From Streptomyces sp. NBC_00448 (GTDB lineage Bacteria; Actinomycetota; Actinomycetes; Streptomycetales; Streptomycetaceae), in NCBI RefSeq assembly GCF_036014115.1, contig NZ_CP107913.1:6193501-6257500 (forward strand): a stretch of 64,000 nucleotides of DNA, written 5' to 3'. Within the stretch, counting starts at the first letter, position 1, and each line of letters starts with the position of its first letter. Shown in pieces: positions 43,959 through 52,084 of this stretch. The notes under the pieces are model-generated. The model worked only from the letters and a program-made list of their open reading frames with translations. It did no database searches and was not told where the DNA came from. A program made the position numbers and the translations under genes.

Positions 43959-44186
43959 TCAACGGGGCTCGGGTGGCGGCTCCTTCGCCGGGCGCCCGCG
44001 GCGCGGGATCGGCCGGACGGCCGTCGGCATCCGGCCCGCCTCGGTCAGTGCCCGCCGGAGCAGGTACTCGATCTGCGCGTTGGTGCTGCGCAACTCGCCC
44101 GCCGCCCACGCGGCGAGCGCGTCGTGGACGGCCGGGTCGAGCCTGAGCAGCACCTGCTTGCGGGATGGGCGGCTGGGTTCGGTCAC
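43959..44186 (-). CDS. Ribbon-helix-helix (Arc/CopG-type) small protein
   Basis: The 75-residue protein has a probable RHH fold: KQVLLRLDPAVHDALAAWA (beta strand, helix A) and LRSTNAQIEYLLRRALTE (helix B), then a basic Pro-rich tail. Proteins of this kind bind DNA as dimers; in its context, 15 bp downstream of the SPFH gene on the same strand, it may control that operon. GTG 44186 is the start. Confidence 0.75.
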   Translation of the reverse strand: MTEPSRPSRKQVLLRLDPAVHDALAAWAAGELRSTNAQIEYLLRRALTEAGRMPTAVRPIPRRGRPAKEPPPEPR

Positions 44187-44201
44187 TGGCTGCGGTCCGC
44201 C

Positions 44202-45146
44202 TTACTGGTAGAGCGTGCCGGTGTTCAGCACCGGCTGGGCCGCCCGCTCGCCGCAGAGTACGACCAGCAGGTTGCTGACCATGGACGCCTTCCGCTCCTC
44301 GTCCAGGATCACGATGTCCTGCTCGGCGATCCGCGACAGCGCCGACTCGACCATGCCCACCGCGCCGTCCACGATGGTCTGCCGGGCCGCCACGATCGCC
44401 CCCGCCTGCTGCCGCTGCAGCATCGCCGAGGCGATCTCGGCGGCGTAGGCGAGGTGCGTGAACCGCGACTCGATGATCCGCACTCCCGCCGACGCCACCC
44501 GTGCGGCGATCTCCGTGGAGAGCCGCTCGGTGATCTCCTCGCTGTTCTCGCGCAGCGACAGCCCGTCGGTGTCGTGGCTGTCGTACGGGTAGCGCGTCGC
44601 GATGTGCCGTACCGCGGTGTCGGTCTGGATCGACACGAACCGCACGAAGTCGTCGACCTCGAAGACCGCCTGCGCGGTGTCCTTGACCTGCCACACCACG
44701 ACCGCGGCCAGCTCGATCGGGTTGCCATACGCGTCGTTGACCTTCAGGACGGCCGTCTCCTGGTTGCGCAGCCGCGTGGAGACCCGGCGCCGGCTGGTGA
44801 ACGGGTTCACCCAGCGCAGGCCGTCCTGCCGGATCGTCCCCTGGTAGCGCCCGAACAGCTGGCACACCCGCGCCTGCCCCGGCGCGACCTGGGTCAGCCC
44901 GAAGAGCAGCACGAAGGCCACCACGGCCACCACGATGCCGACCGTCACCAGCGCGACCGCCGTACCGCCGCCCGTCCTGGCGCCGACCACCGTCAGCGCC
45001 ACCCCGCCCGCTATCACCAGCAGCGCGATCAGCAGGAACGGCAGCCCCGGCATCCCCGCCGCCCGACGCTCGGACACTCTCGGCGCCGGCATCTCCGGGA
45101 CGTCGCTCTGCTCGGCCGGAGCCGTCTCCTGTGGTTGCTCGGTCAT
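44202..45146 (-). CDS. SPFH (slipin/prohibitin-like) domain membrane protein
   Basis: The 314-residue protein has an N-terminal Pro/Glu segment, two hydrophobic helices (LPFLLIALLVIAGGVALTVV and VALVTVGIVVAVVAFVLLFG), then an SPFH/Band 7 domain (QVAPGQARVCQLFGRYQGTI, RWVNPFTSRRRVSTR, RVASAGVRIIESRFTHLAYA, the helical flotillin-like tail AEIASAMLQRQQAGAIVAARQTI). SPFH proteins organise membrane microdomains and stress responses. ATG 45146 is preferred. The partner RHH gene follows 15 nt downstream. An AT-rich double palindrome stands in its promoter. Confidence 0.9.
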   Translation of the reverse strand: MTEQPQETAPAEQSDVPEMPAPRVSERRAAGMPGLPFLLIALLVIAGGVALTVVGARTGGGTAVALVTVGIVVAVVAFVLLFGLTQVAPGQARVCQLFGRYQGTIRQDGLRWVNPFTSRRRVSTRLRNQETAVLKVNDAYGNPIELAAVVVWQVKDTAQAVFEVDDFVRFVSIQTDTAVRHIATRYPYDSHDTDGLSLRENSEEITERLSTEIAARVASAGVRIIESRFTHLAYAAEIASAMLQRQQAGAIVAARQTIVDGAVGMVESALSRIAEQDIVILDEERKASMVSNLLVVLCGERAAQPVLNTGTLYQ

Positions 45147-45175
45147 GAGATCCACCCCGTTCTTGTGATTCCCTG

Positions 45176-45195
45176 CACTTATCTAAGTGATATCA
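45176..45195. promoter_or_regulatory. Operator-like palindromes upstream of the SPFH gene
   Basis: CACTTA-TC-TAAGTG (45176-45189) is a perfect inverted repeat, overlapping a second palindrome TGATATCA (45188-45195) and followed by an A-rich run. The pair lies 30-50 nt upstream of the SPFH ATG in the most AT-rich part of this region, so it is the likely site for the RHH partner. Confidence 0.6.
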
Positions 45196-45246
45196 TAAAA
45201 ACGCGAGGCGGTCACGGTTAAGGCATGGCCGGGGCCGGCACGCGAT

Positions 45247-45287
45247 GCAGCCCCGGAGCACGGGGGGGACACGTGTTCCGGGGCTGC
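45247..45287 (-). terminator. Terminator after the catalase gene
   Basis: GCAGCCCCGGA (45247-45257) and TCCGGGGCTGC (45277-45287) form an 11-bp stem, with CACG/CGTG further inside. It lies 72 nt after the catalase stop. Confidence 0.7.
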
Positions 45288-45358
45288 GCTCTTACGGTGG
45301 GTCCAGGCGAGAACGGACCGATCCTGGGCCGATCCTGACGGTCGGCGGTTTTTGGCGG

Positions 45359-46816
45359 TCAGCGGGTTTTGACGGCCTGGGCGATCCGGTCGCCGACGGT
45401 CTGGTCGATGCTGCGCCAGTAAGCGAAGGCGCGTTCCAGGACGGGCGCGCTGACCCCGTCGGACAGATGCCCGGCGACATTGCCGACCAGCCGGTCGCGC
45501 GCCGCGTCGTCCAGCACCTCGCGCACCAGCGTGCCCGGCTGCCCGAAGTCGTCGTCCTCGCTGTGCAGCGTGTACGCCTCCCGCACCATCTCACCGGCCG
45601 ACTGCCACCCGGCGATGTCCCCGTACGCCTGCGCGGACGCGGCCGGCCCGCCGTAGGAGTTCGGCGCGTACGGTGCCCCGGTCCTGGCCGGCTCGAACCG
45701 CATCGGGCCGTCCTTGGCGTAGGAGTGCACCGGCACGTGCGGGCGGTTCGGCGGGAGCTGCTGGTAGTTCGGGCCGATCCGGTAGCGGTGCGTGTCCGGG
45801 TAGGAGAACAGCCGCCCGAGCAGCATCTTGTCGGGGGAGGGGCCGATCCCCGGCACCATGCTCGACGGTTCGAACGCCGCCTGCTCGATGTGGATGAAGT
45901 AGTCCTCCGGGTTGGTGTCCAGCGTCATCCGGCCGACCTCGATCAGCGGGTAGTCGCCGTGCGGCCACACCTTCGTCAGGTCGAACGGATTGAACCGGTA
46001 GTCCGCCGCGTCCTCGAACGGCATGACCTGCACCCGCAGCGTCCACGACGGGTGCTCGCCCCGCTCGATCGACTCGTACAGGTCCTGCCGGTGGAAGTCC
46101 GCGTTCTGCCCGGCCATCGCGTCCGCGTCGGACTGGGTGAGGAAGTCGATGCCCTGGTCGGTCTTGAAGTGGTACTTCACCCAGAACTTCTGGCCGGCGC
46201 CGTTGATCCACATGTAGGTGTGCGACCCGTAGCCGTTCATGTTCCGGTAGGTCTTCGGGATGCCGCGGTCACCCATCAGCCAGGTCACCTGGTGCGCGGA
46301 CTCCGGGGAGAGCGTCCAGAAGTCCCACTGCATGTCGTTGTCGCGCAGGCCGTTGTCGGGGCGGCGCTTCTGGCTGCGGATGAAGTCCTGGAACTTGATC
46401 GTGTCGCGGACGAAGAACACCGGGGTGTTGTTGCCGACCAGGTCGTAGTTGCCGTGCTCGGTGTAGAACTTCAACGCGAAGCCGCGCGGGTCGCGCCAGG
46501 TGTCGGGGCTGCCCTGCTCACCGGCGACCGTCGAGAACCGGGCCAGCATCCGGGTGGAGCGGCCCGGCTGGAACAGGTCGGCCTTGGTGAACTGGCTGAC
46601 GTCGTTGGTCACCTCGAACCGGCCGTACGCCCCGCTGCCCTTGGCGTGCACCACCCGCTCCGGGACCCGTTCCCGGTTGAACTGGGCCATCTTCTCGATC
46701 AGGTAGTGGTCCTGCAGCAGGATCGCGCCGTCGGGTCCGACGGTCAGCGAATGCTCGTCGCTCTCCACCGGGATGCCGGCGTTGTCGGTGGTGGGCGGGA
46801 TGTTCGACGTGCTCAT
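45359..46816 (-). CDS. Monofunctional heme catalase
   Basis: The 485-residue clade-3-size catalase decomposes hydrogen peroxide. Catalytic His57 is in ERVVHAKGSGAYG, and the proximal heme-binding Tyr near residue 340 in RLFSYPDTHRYRIG. Further motifs: FSTVAGEQGSPDTWRDPRGF, VFFVRDTIKFQDFI, WTLSPESAHQVTWLMGDRGIP. It is full length without the C-terminal flavodoxin domain of large catalases. ATG 46816 follows GAAGGA. No adjacent Fur/OxyR-like regulator; regulated from a 200-bp upstream region where I see no clear operator. Confidence 0.95.
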   Translation of the reverse strand: MSTSNIPPTTDNAGIPVESDEHSLTVGPDGAILLQDHYLIEKMAQFNRERVPERVVHAKGSGAYGRFEVTNDVSQFTKADLFQPGRSTRMLARFSTVAGEQGSPDTWRDPRGFALKFYTEHGNYDLVGNNTPVFFVRDTIKFQDFIRSQKRRPDNGLRDNDMQWDFWTLSPESAHQVTWLMGDRGIPKTYRNMNGYGSHTYMWINGAGQKFWVKYHFKTDQGIDFLTQSDADAMAGQNADFHRQDLYESIERGEHPSWTLRVQVMPFEDAADYRFNPFDLTKVWPHGDYPLIEVGRMTLDTNPEDYFIHIEQAAFEPSSMVPGIGPSPDKMLLGRLFSYPDTHRYRIGPNYQQLPPNRPHVPVHSYAKDGPMRFEPARTGAPYAPNSYGGPAASAQAYGDIAGWQSAGEMVREAYTLHSEDDDFGQPGTLVREVLDDAARDRLVGNVAGHLSDGVSAPVLERAFAYWRSIDQTVGDRIAQAVKTR

Positions 46817-47018
46817 GGAGTGTCCTTCCGGGTCCTCCTGGGCCGATGCCGCATCAGGACACCGGTCATCGTCTCGCGGGCCGCTACCCACCCTCGCACC
46901 GAACATTCGTTGAGGCATGCCGACTCAAGGCACTCAGGCCACGCCGGTGACGGCACCCCCGCCAACTCGGTTGCGCCGGAATGCGGGCACTGAGCCCCCG
47001 GAGGTGAAGGGCCGGAAA

Positions 47019-49232
47019 TCAGGGCAGCGGGAGCTCGAACCAGACGACCTTGCCGGCGCCCAGACGGGTGGCGCCCCAGCGCTGCGCCATGCGGTTGACG
47101 AGGTAGAGGCCGCGGCCGCCCTCCTCCTCGGGAGCGGCGTGCCGCATCCGGGGGAGCAGCGGGGCGTCGTCGCCGACCTCGCAGCGCAGCACGTCGGTGC
47201 GCAGCAGCCGCAGGGTGACCGGGCGTTCCGCGTACCGCACCGCGTTGGTGACGATCTCGCTGACCAGCAGCTCGGCGGCGTCGACCTGGTCGTCCAGGCC
47301 CCAGCGCATCAGCGCCTGGCGGACCAGCCGGCGGGCGCGTCCCGCGGTCTGGGCCTGCGGCTCCAGGAACCAGTACGCGACGTCGCTCGGCGCGATCCCG
47401 GCGAACCGGGCCGCGAGCAGCGCGATGTCGTCGTCGCGGTCACCGGGGCCCAGGATCTCCAGCACCTCGTCGCACAGCGGCTCCAGGGGCGGCGGGGAGA
47501 CCACGGTGGCGGCGTCGTGCAGCCGCTCGCGGAGCAACTCGATACCGCCCCAGACGTCGCGGGTGCGGGACTCCACCAGGCCGTCGGTGTAGAGCAGCAG
47601 TGTGGCCCCGGCGGGCGCGGGCAGCTCCACGGCCTCGAACGGCACGCCGCCGACGCCGATCGGGGCGCCCGGAGGCACCCGCAGCACCTCGGCGAGGCCG
47701 TCGGCGTGCAGCAGTACGGGCGGCGGGTGACCGGCGTTGGCCACCACCAGGCGGTGCGCGATCGGGTCGTACACCGCGTAGACGCAGGTGGCCATCCGGT
47801 CCTGGCCGAGCCGCTGGGCCTGCTCGTCGAGGTGGTAGAGCACCTCCTGCGGGGCGAGGTCCAGCCCGGCGAGGGTCTGCACGGTGGTGCGCAGTTGGCC
47901 CATGATCGCCGCCGAGGTCATGGAGTGGCCCATCACGTCGCCGACCACCAGCGCGACCCGGCTGCCGGGCAGCGGGATCGCGTCGTACCAGTCGCCGCCG
48001 ACCCGCGCGGACTCGGCGGCCGGCAGGTAGCGGCTGGCGAGCTGCACACCGGTCGGCTGCGGCAGCGAGTCCGGCAGCATCTCGCGCTGGAGGGCGTCGG
48101 CGATGTACGCCTCGCGGCCGTAGAGCACCGCCTTGTCGACGCCGAGCGCGGTGTGCGTGGCGAGTTGGGCGGCGACCAGCAGGTCGTCGGACTCGAACGG
48201 CGGCCGGTCCGCGCGGCGCAGCAGCACCGCGGCGCCGATCACCCGGCGGCGGCCGCGCAGCGGGGCCAGCAGCGCGCGGCGGCCGACCGGCAACGGGCCC
48301 GGGGGGTTGCCGAGGAGTTCGGCGAGGGCGTCCGCGGCCCGCGGCGAGTCCGCGAAGACCGGGCGCACCCCGCGCAGCACCTCGGCGAGCGGACCGTCGA
48401 GCAGCACCCCGATGGTCTCGGGGGCGCCGCCGGACGGGGTCTCCAGCGCCGGCAGGTCGCCGACCGGCATGTCCGGGGTGTCGCCGGGCCCCTCCAGGCC
48501 GCCGTCGGCCCGGCGCAGCCGCAGCCGCAGCGGACCCGAGGGGCGCTCGTCGCCGACCGGGAGCGGCTCGCGCAGGTAGACCAGAATCGCGTCGGCGAAC
48601 GCGGGCACCGCCGAGCGGCACAGCCCGAGCAGGATCTCGTCCAGGTCGAGGCCGCGGGCGATCCGCCGGGTGGCCGCGCCGACGTACCGCAGCCGGTCCG
48701 CCTCGGGGCCGGTCTGCACCGGCATCGGGATGCGCATGCCCACCGAGTCCTCGTCCGCGGTGTGCCCGGCCGCGGTGTGGCCGGCCGCGTCCAGCGGCGT
48801 GCCCCGCGGCGGTGTGCTCACAAACGAGCTCAACGCCTCGCTCCCCTCCGTCACTGCCGGCACCCATCCCGTGTCGTGTGCCGGGGCGGGGGACTGCGCG
48901 GGCCCCTCGGGCTGGGCCCCGCCGCGCGCCTCGCCCGGCGCCGTTTCCGCGCGGTGCTGCCCGGCCGCCGGGGCACCATCGCTCCGCCGTGCACTGTACG
49001 CCCCGGGCCGGGTGGGTGCGGCGGGCTCGGTGGTCTGCTCGTCGTGCGCGCGGGCGGCGGGCGGGTGCCCCGCGTGGTCGTGGTCGTGCGCCTCGGACCC
49101 GGCGCCGCTCGGCGTCGTGGTGGTGTCGTCCTGGGCCGGCGGTGCCGATTCGCGCACGCCGAAGCTGCCGCGCGGGTCCTGCGGGGACGGCACGGTGTGC
49201 GGCCGGGGTGGGCGGGGCGGGTCCGTGGTCAC
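47019..49232 (-). CDS. GAF - PP2C (SpoIIE) - HATPase regulatory phosphatase
   Basis: The 737-residue protein starts with a low-complexity region (Pro, Ala, His, Asp), then a GAF-like sensor (VGAATRRIARGLDLDEILLG to AQLATHTALGVDKAVLYG), a SpoIIE/PP2C phosphatase (VGGDWYDAIPLPGSRVALVV, GDVMGHSMTSAAIMGQLR, NAGHPPPVLL, LLLYTDGLVESR, PGDRDDDIALLAARF) and a C-terminal HATPase_c anti-sigma-like kinase domain (ELLVSEIVTNAVRYAE, GRGLYLVNRMAQRWG). It combines phosphatase and RsbW-like kinase in one chain, a common Streptomyces arrangement for regulating anti-anti-sigma factors. GTG 49232, no clear ribosome site. Adjacent to the methyltransferase gene but separated by 67 bp. Confidence 0.92.
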   Translation of the reverse strand: MTTDPPRPPRPHTVPSPQDPRGSFGVRESAPPAQDDTTTTPSGAGSEAHDHDHAGHPPAARAHDEQTTEPAAPTRPGAYSARRSDGAPAAGQHRAETAPGEARGGAQPEGPAQSPAPAHDTGWVPAVTEGSEALSSFVSTPPRGTPLDAAGHTAAGHTADEDSVGMRIPMPVQTGPEADRLRYVGAATRRIARGLDLDEILLGLCRSAVPAFADAILVYLREPLPVGDERPSGPLRLRLRRADGGLEGPGDTPDMPVGDLPALETPSGGAPETIGVLLDGPLAEVLRGVRPVFADSPRAADALAELLGNPPGPLPVGRRALLAPLRGRRRVIGAAVLLRRADRPPFESDDLLVAAQLATHTALGVDKAVLYGREAYIADALQREMLPDSLPQPTGVQLASRYLPAAESARVGGDWYDAIPLPGSRVALVVGDVMGHSMTSAAIMGQLRTTVQTLAGLDLAPQEVLYHLDEQAQRLGQDRMATCVYAVYDPIAHRLVVANAGHPPPVLLHADGLAEVLRVPPGAPIGVGGVPFEAVELPAPAGATLLLYTDGLVESRTRDVWGGIELLRERLHDAATVVSPPPLEPLCDEVLEILGPGDRDDDIALLAARFAGIAPSDVAYWFLEPQAQTAGRARRLVRQALMRWGLDDQVDAAELLVSEIVTNAVRYAERPVTLRLLRTDVLRCEVGDDAPLLPRMRHAAPEEEGGRGLYLVNRMAQRWGATRLGAGKVVWFELPLP

Positions 49233-49299
49233 GCGAGTAGGTCCATCCGTCGGTGCTCCGCCGCGGCCAGCGCGAGGCGGGGCTCGGGCCTGGTCTGGG

Positions 49300-49998
49300 T
49301 CAGGCGCGTCGGCAGTAGAGGAAGATCTGCTCCTCCGGCGGCACGTCGGTGCTCGCCGGCGCGTACGTGTACGACATCTCCTTGATCACCTCGAAGCCCG
49401 AGTCCACCACGATCTCGCGCAGCTCGTCCTTCAGATACCCCGAAACCCGCACGGTGTGCCCGAGGAAAGGGATCGGTACGTCGTCCACGTCCGCCTCGAC
49501 CATGCCGAGCGCCAGCAGACCGCCGGGCTCCAGCAGTTCGCGGACGGCGGTCAGCGTGGCCGGGATCTCGGCCCTGGGCAGCATCAGCAGGGTGAAGAAC
49601 GCCGCGATCGCGGAGAAGCCGCCGGCGGTCAGCGGCCCGCCGTCGACCAGGTCCGCCACGTCCGCCTGCACGAACTCCGCCTCGGGGACGTTCGACCGGG
49701 CTCTGGCCAGCATGCCGGCGGACAGATCCACTCCCGTCACCCGCATGCCGGCCTCGACGAACTGCCGGGCGGTCGGCAGGCCGGTGCCGCACCCGAGGTC
49801 GAGCACCCGGGCGGCGGGCGGCAGTTCGGCGATGAGCCAGCTGCCCGCGGTGATCTGGCCGTCCTTGTGCGGGAACGCCTCGTCGTACCGGTCGCCGATG
49901 GCGTCGAACGCCTCGGCCTGGCCGGTACGGTCCCGCCCCGACGCCGCCGCGGGGTTGTCGGACGGCGTGCCAACGGGCTCGTAACCGTCGGTATCCAC
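49300..49998 (-). CDS. Class I SAM-dependent methyltransferase
   Basis: The 232-residue protein has motif I ARVLDLGCGTGLPTARQF, motif II TGVDLSAGMLARAR and motif III ADVADLV; the C-terminal SGYLKDELREIV and MSYTYAPASTDVPPEEQIFLY resemble small-molecule methyltransferases. The substrate is unknown. GTG 49998 follows GGGAGG. An IS481-type element inserted about 160 bp upstream of the start could affect its promoter. Confidence 0.88.
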   Translation of the reverse strand: MDTDGYEPVGTPSDNPAAASGRDRTGQAEAFDAIGDRYDEAFPHKDGQITAGSWLIAELPPAARVLDLGCGTGLPTARQFVEAGMRVTGVDLSAGMLARARSNVPEAEFVQADVADLVDGGPLTAGGFSAIAAFFTLLMLPRAEIPATLTAVRELLEPGGLLALGMVEADVDDVPIPFLGHTVRVSGYLKDELREIVVDSGFEVIKEMSYTYAPASTDVPPEEQIFLYCRRA

Positions 49999-50161
49999 TG
50001 CTCAGGGCCTCCCTGGCTGCTGTGACTGTTGTGACGGACGGGGCTGGGATGGGACCGGGGTGAAGCGGTGACGGGAAGGGTGGGTCCGGTGGGGCGTTGT
50101 TTGGCATATGCACAGGAGCGGCACTCGTTTGTACCCCCGTGACGTGGCGTCAAACTCTAGG

Positions 50162-51226
50162 TGTTCTGTCCACGGAGGTTGGTGACAGTGATCACGGTGG
50201 GGTGATCTTGAACGAGTAAGGGCCTTCCGGGTTCGGTGTGGATTGCGACATCGACATCGAACGATCAGAAGGCCCTCATGCCCCACCGTAATGCACCTCT
50301 GACCGAGACCGGCCGTCTGCGGCTGGCCCGCTGCATCGTTGACGACCGGTGGACCCTGCGCCGGGCCGCCGAACGCTTCCAGGTCTCGCCCACCACGGCT
50401 CAGCGGTGGGCGGCCCGCTACCGGGAGCTGGGCGAGGCCGGGATGGTCGACCGCTCCTCGCGCCCGCACTCCAGCCCGCGCCGGACACCGACCCGTACCG
50501 AGCGGCGGATCATCAAGGTCCGTGTCCTGCGCCGGTGGGGACCGGCCCGTATCGCCTACCTTCTCGGGCTGAACCCGGCGACCGTGCACCGTGTCCTGAC
50601 CCGCTACCGGCTGGCCCGTCTGGCCCACCTGGACCGTGCCACCGGCCGGGTGATCCGCCGCTACGAACACGCCGCCCCCGGCGACCTCGTCCACGTCGAC
50701 ATCAAGAAACTCGGCAACATCCCCGACGGCGGCGGCCACAAGGTCCTCGGCCGGCAAGCAGGCCGCAAGAACCGCACCAAGGCGGGCATGAGCTTCCTGC
50801 ACAACGCCATCGACGACCACTCCCGCCTGGCCTACAGCGAAATCCTGGCCGACGAGAAGAAAGAGACCGCCGTCGGGTTCTGGCAGCGCGCCCACGCCTT
50901 CTTCGCCGCCGCCGGTATCACCGTCCAGCGGGTCCTGACCGACAACGGCTCCTGCTACAAGTCACATCTGTGGCGCAACTCCCTTGCCGAGCAAGGTATT
51001 TCACACAAACGCACCCGGCCCTACCGGCCCCAGACCAACGGCAAGGTCGAACGGTTCAACCGCACCCTGCTGGACGAATGGGCCTACGCGAAGCCCTACC
51101 GCACCGACGCCGAACGACGCGCCGCCTATCAGCAGTGGCTCCACACCTACAATCACCACCGCGGACACACCGCACTCAAAGGCCAACCACCCGCCAGCCG
51201 CGTCCCCAACCTAACGGGTCAGTACA
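50162..51226 (+). mobile_element. IS481-family insertion sequence, 1065 bp, with 6-bp target duplication
   Basis: The element runs from TGTTCTGTCC on the left to GGGTCAGTACA on the right; the two ends form imperfect terminal inverted repeats of about 22 bp (TGT-CTG-CC and AGGTTGG shared). Both sides carry the direct repeat TCTAGG (50156-50161 and 51227-51232), a fresh target duplication. One transposase gene is inside. The stop codon of the transposase is made by the right-hand duplicate (TAG at 51229-51231). The element lies in the gap upstream of the methyltransferase gene. Its intact reading frame and duplicate suggest recent insertion. Confidence 0.93.
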
Positions 51227-51231
51227 TCTAG
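50278..51231 (+). CDS. IS481-family transposase (DDE, integrase core)
   Basis: The 317-residue transposase has an N-terminal helix-turn-helix (TETGRLRLARCIVDDRWTLR, RWAARYRELGEAGMVDRSSR) and an rve/DDE catalytic core: LVHVDIKKLGNIPDGG (first Asp), QRVLTDNGSCYKS (second Asp) and NGKVERFNRTLLDEWAY (Glu), followed by WLHTYNHHRGHTALKG. ATG 50278 is preceded by GAAGG. The last sense codon is ATC and the TAG stop spans the IS end into the duplicated target. Confidence 0.95.
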   Translation: MPHRNAPLTETGRLRLARCIVDDRWTLRRAAERFQVSPTTAQRWAARYRELGEAGMVDRSSRPHSSPRRTPTRTERRIIKVRVLRRWGPARIAYLLGLNPATVHRVLTRYRLARLAHLDRATGRVIRRYEHAAPGDLVHVDIKKLGNIPDGGGHKVLGRQAGRKNRTKAGMSFLHNAIDDHSRLAYSEILADEKKETAVGFWQRAHAFFAAAGITVQRVLTDNGSCYKSHLWRNSLAEQGISHKRTRPYRPQTNGKVERFNRTLLDEWAYAKPYRTDAERRAAYQQWLHTYNHHRGHTALKGQPPASRVPNLTGQYI

Positions 51232-51374
51232 GCCGTGCTGGGCAATTGCGCAGGCTTCCGGTGGACGATCCTACGGTCGACGGCCCGGGGCGCGCCAAGG
51301 GGATCATGACCGGCGCCCGGACCTGCGCGCGCGCCCCCCGTCTTCGCTGGTCCCGCGCTCCCCTGCTCCCGGGC

Positions 51375-52061
51375 TCACACCGCGGGGCGGTCCCAGTCGG
51401 ACGGCAACTCGGGCACCGGCCACGACGGGTCGGGCCGCCAGTCCTGCCAGCGGTCACGGAAGGGCGGGTCCCAGGCCCTGATCGCGCGCACCGCCTCCCG
51501 GCCGGCCTGCCGGACCCGGGCGGCCAGCTCGGCCGGCATCAGCCCGTCGGCCTGCGCCTGCGCGAACTCGTCCTCGTCCCGCCAGTACCAGTTACGGTCC
51601 GGGTGGACCGAGATGTCGAGGAAGTGGTCTTGCGAGTCCACCCCCGCGGACCACCGGTTGAGCGGCTCCTCCAGATTCACGTACCAGCTTCTGAACTGCC
51701 AGTCCTGCTCCCAGAACAGCCACACCGACCAGGGCTGACCCGGCCGGGCCAGCTTCAGCACCCCCGAGCCGAACCACTCCTCCGCCACCCGGGTGCGGGG
51801 CTTGGTGTACCGGGTGGCCAGCGGCTCCTGGTACAGCGGAGTGCCGTCGGCGAGCACCGGCTTGATGCAGCGGGTGCCCGCCGCCAGCCACACCACGAGC
51901 AGGTCCGGCTCGTCGCGCACCACCGTCACCGGGCGGCAGATGTGCACCTCGTCCGTGCCATTGCCGCGGTAGCGCCACAGCACATGGTCACCAGGGGCCC
52001 AGCGGCCCGGCCGCGGCGCGTTCGATCCGTCCGGTTGCGTGGTGTCGAGGTCGGCTGTCAT
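51375..52061 (-). CDS. DUF402 domain protein
   Basis: The 228-residue protein has an N-terminal Pro/Ala segment, then a DUF402-type beta barrel: LWRYRGNGTDEVHICRPVTVV, LVVWLAAGTRCIKPVL, WSVWLFWEQDWQFRSWYVNLEEP and SQDHFLDISVHPDRNWYWRDEDEF, with the Trp-Tyr-Asn and acidic metal-binding residues of the family, several members of which are nucleoside diphosphate phosphatases. It begins 24 nt after the fumC stop and is probably co-transcribed. ATG 52061 has no ribosome site; a TAAACT 8 nt upstream could also give a leaderless mRNA. Confidence 0.87.
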   Translation of the reverse strand: MTADLDTTQPDGSNAPRPGRWAPGDHVLWRYRGNGTDEVHICRPVTVVRDEPDLLVVWLAAGTRCIKPVLADGTPLYQEPLATRYTKPRTRVAEEWFGSGVLKLARPGQPWSVWLFWEQDWQFRSWYVNLEEPLNRWSAGVDSQDHFLDISVHPDRNWYWRDEDEFAQAQADGLMPAELAARVRQAGREAVRAIRAWDPPFRDRWQDWRPDPSWPVPELPSDWDRPAV

Positions 52062-52084
52062 GAACAGAGTTTACGGAAGGCGTG

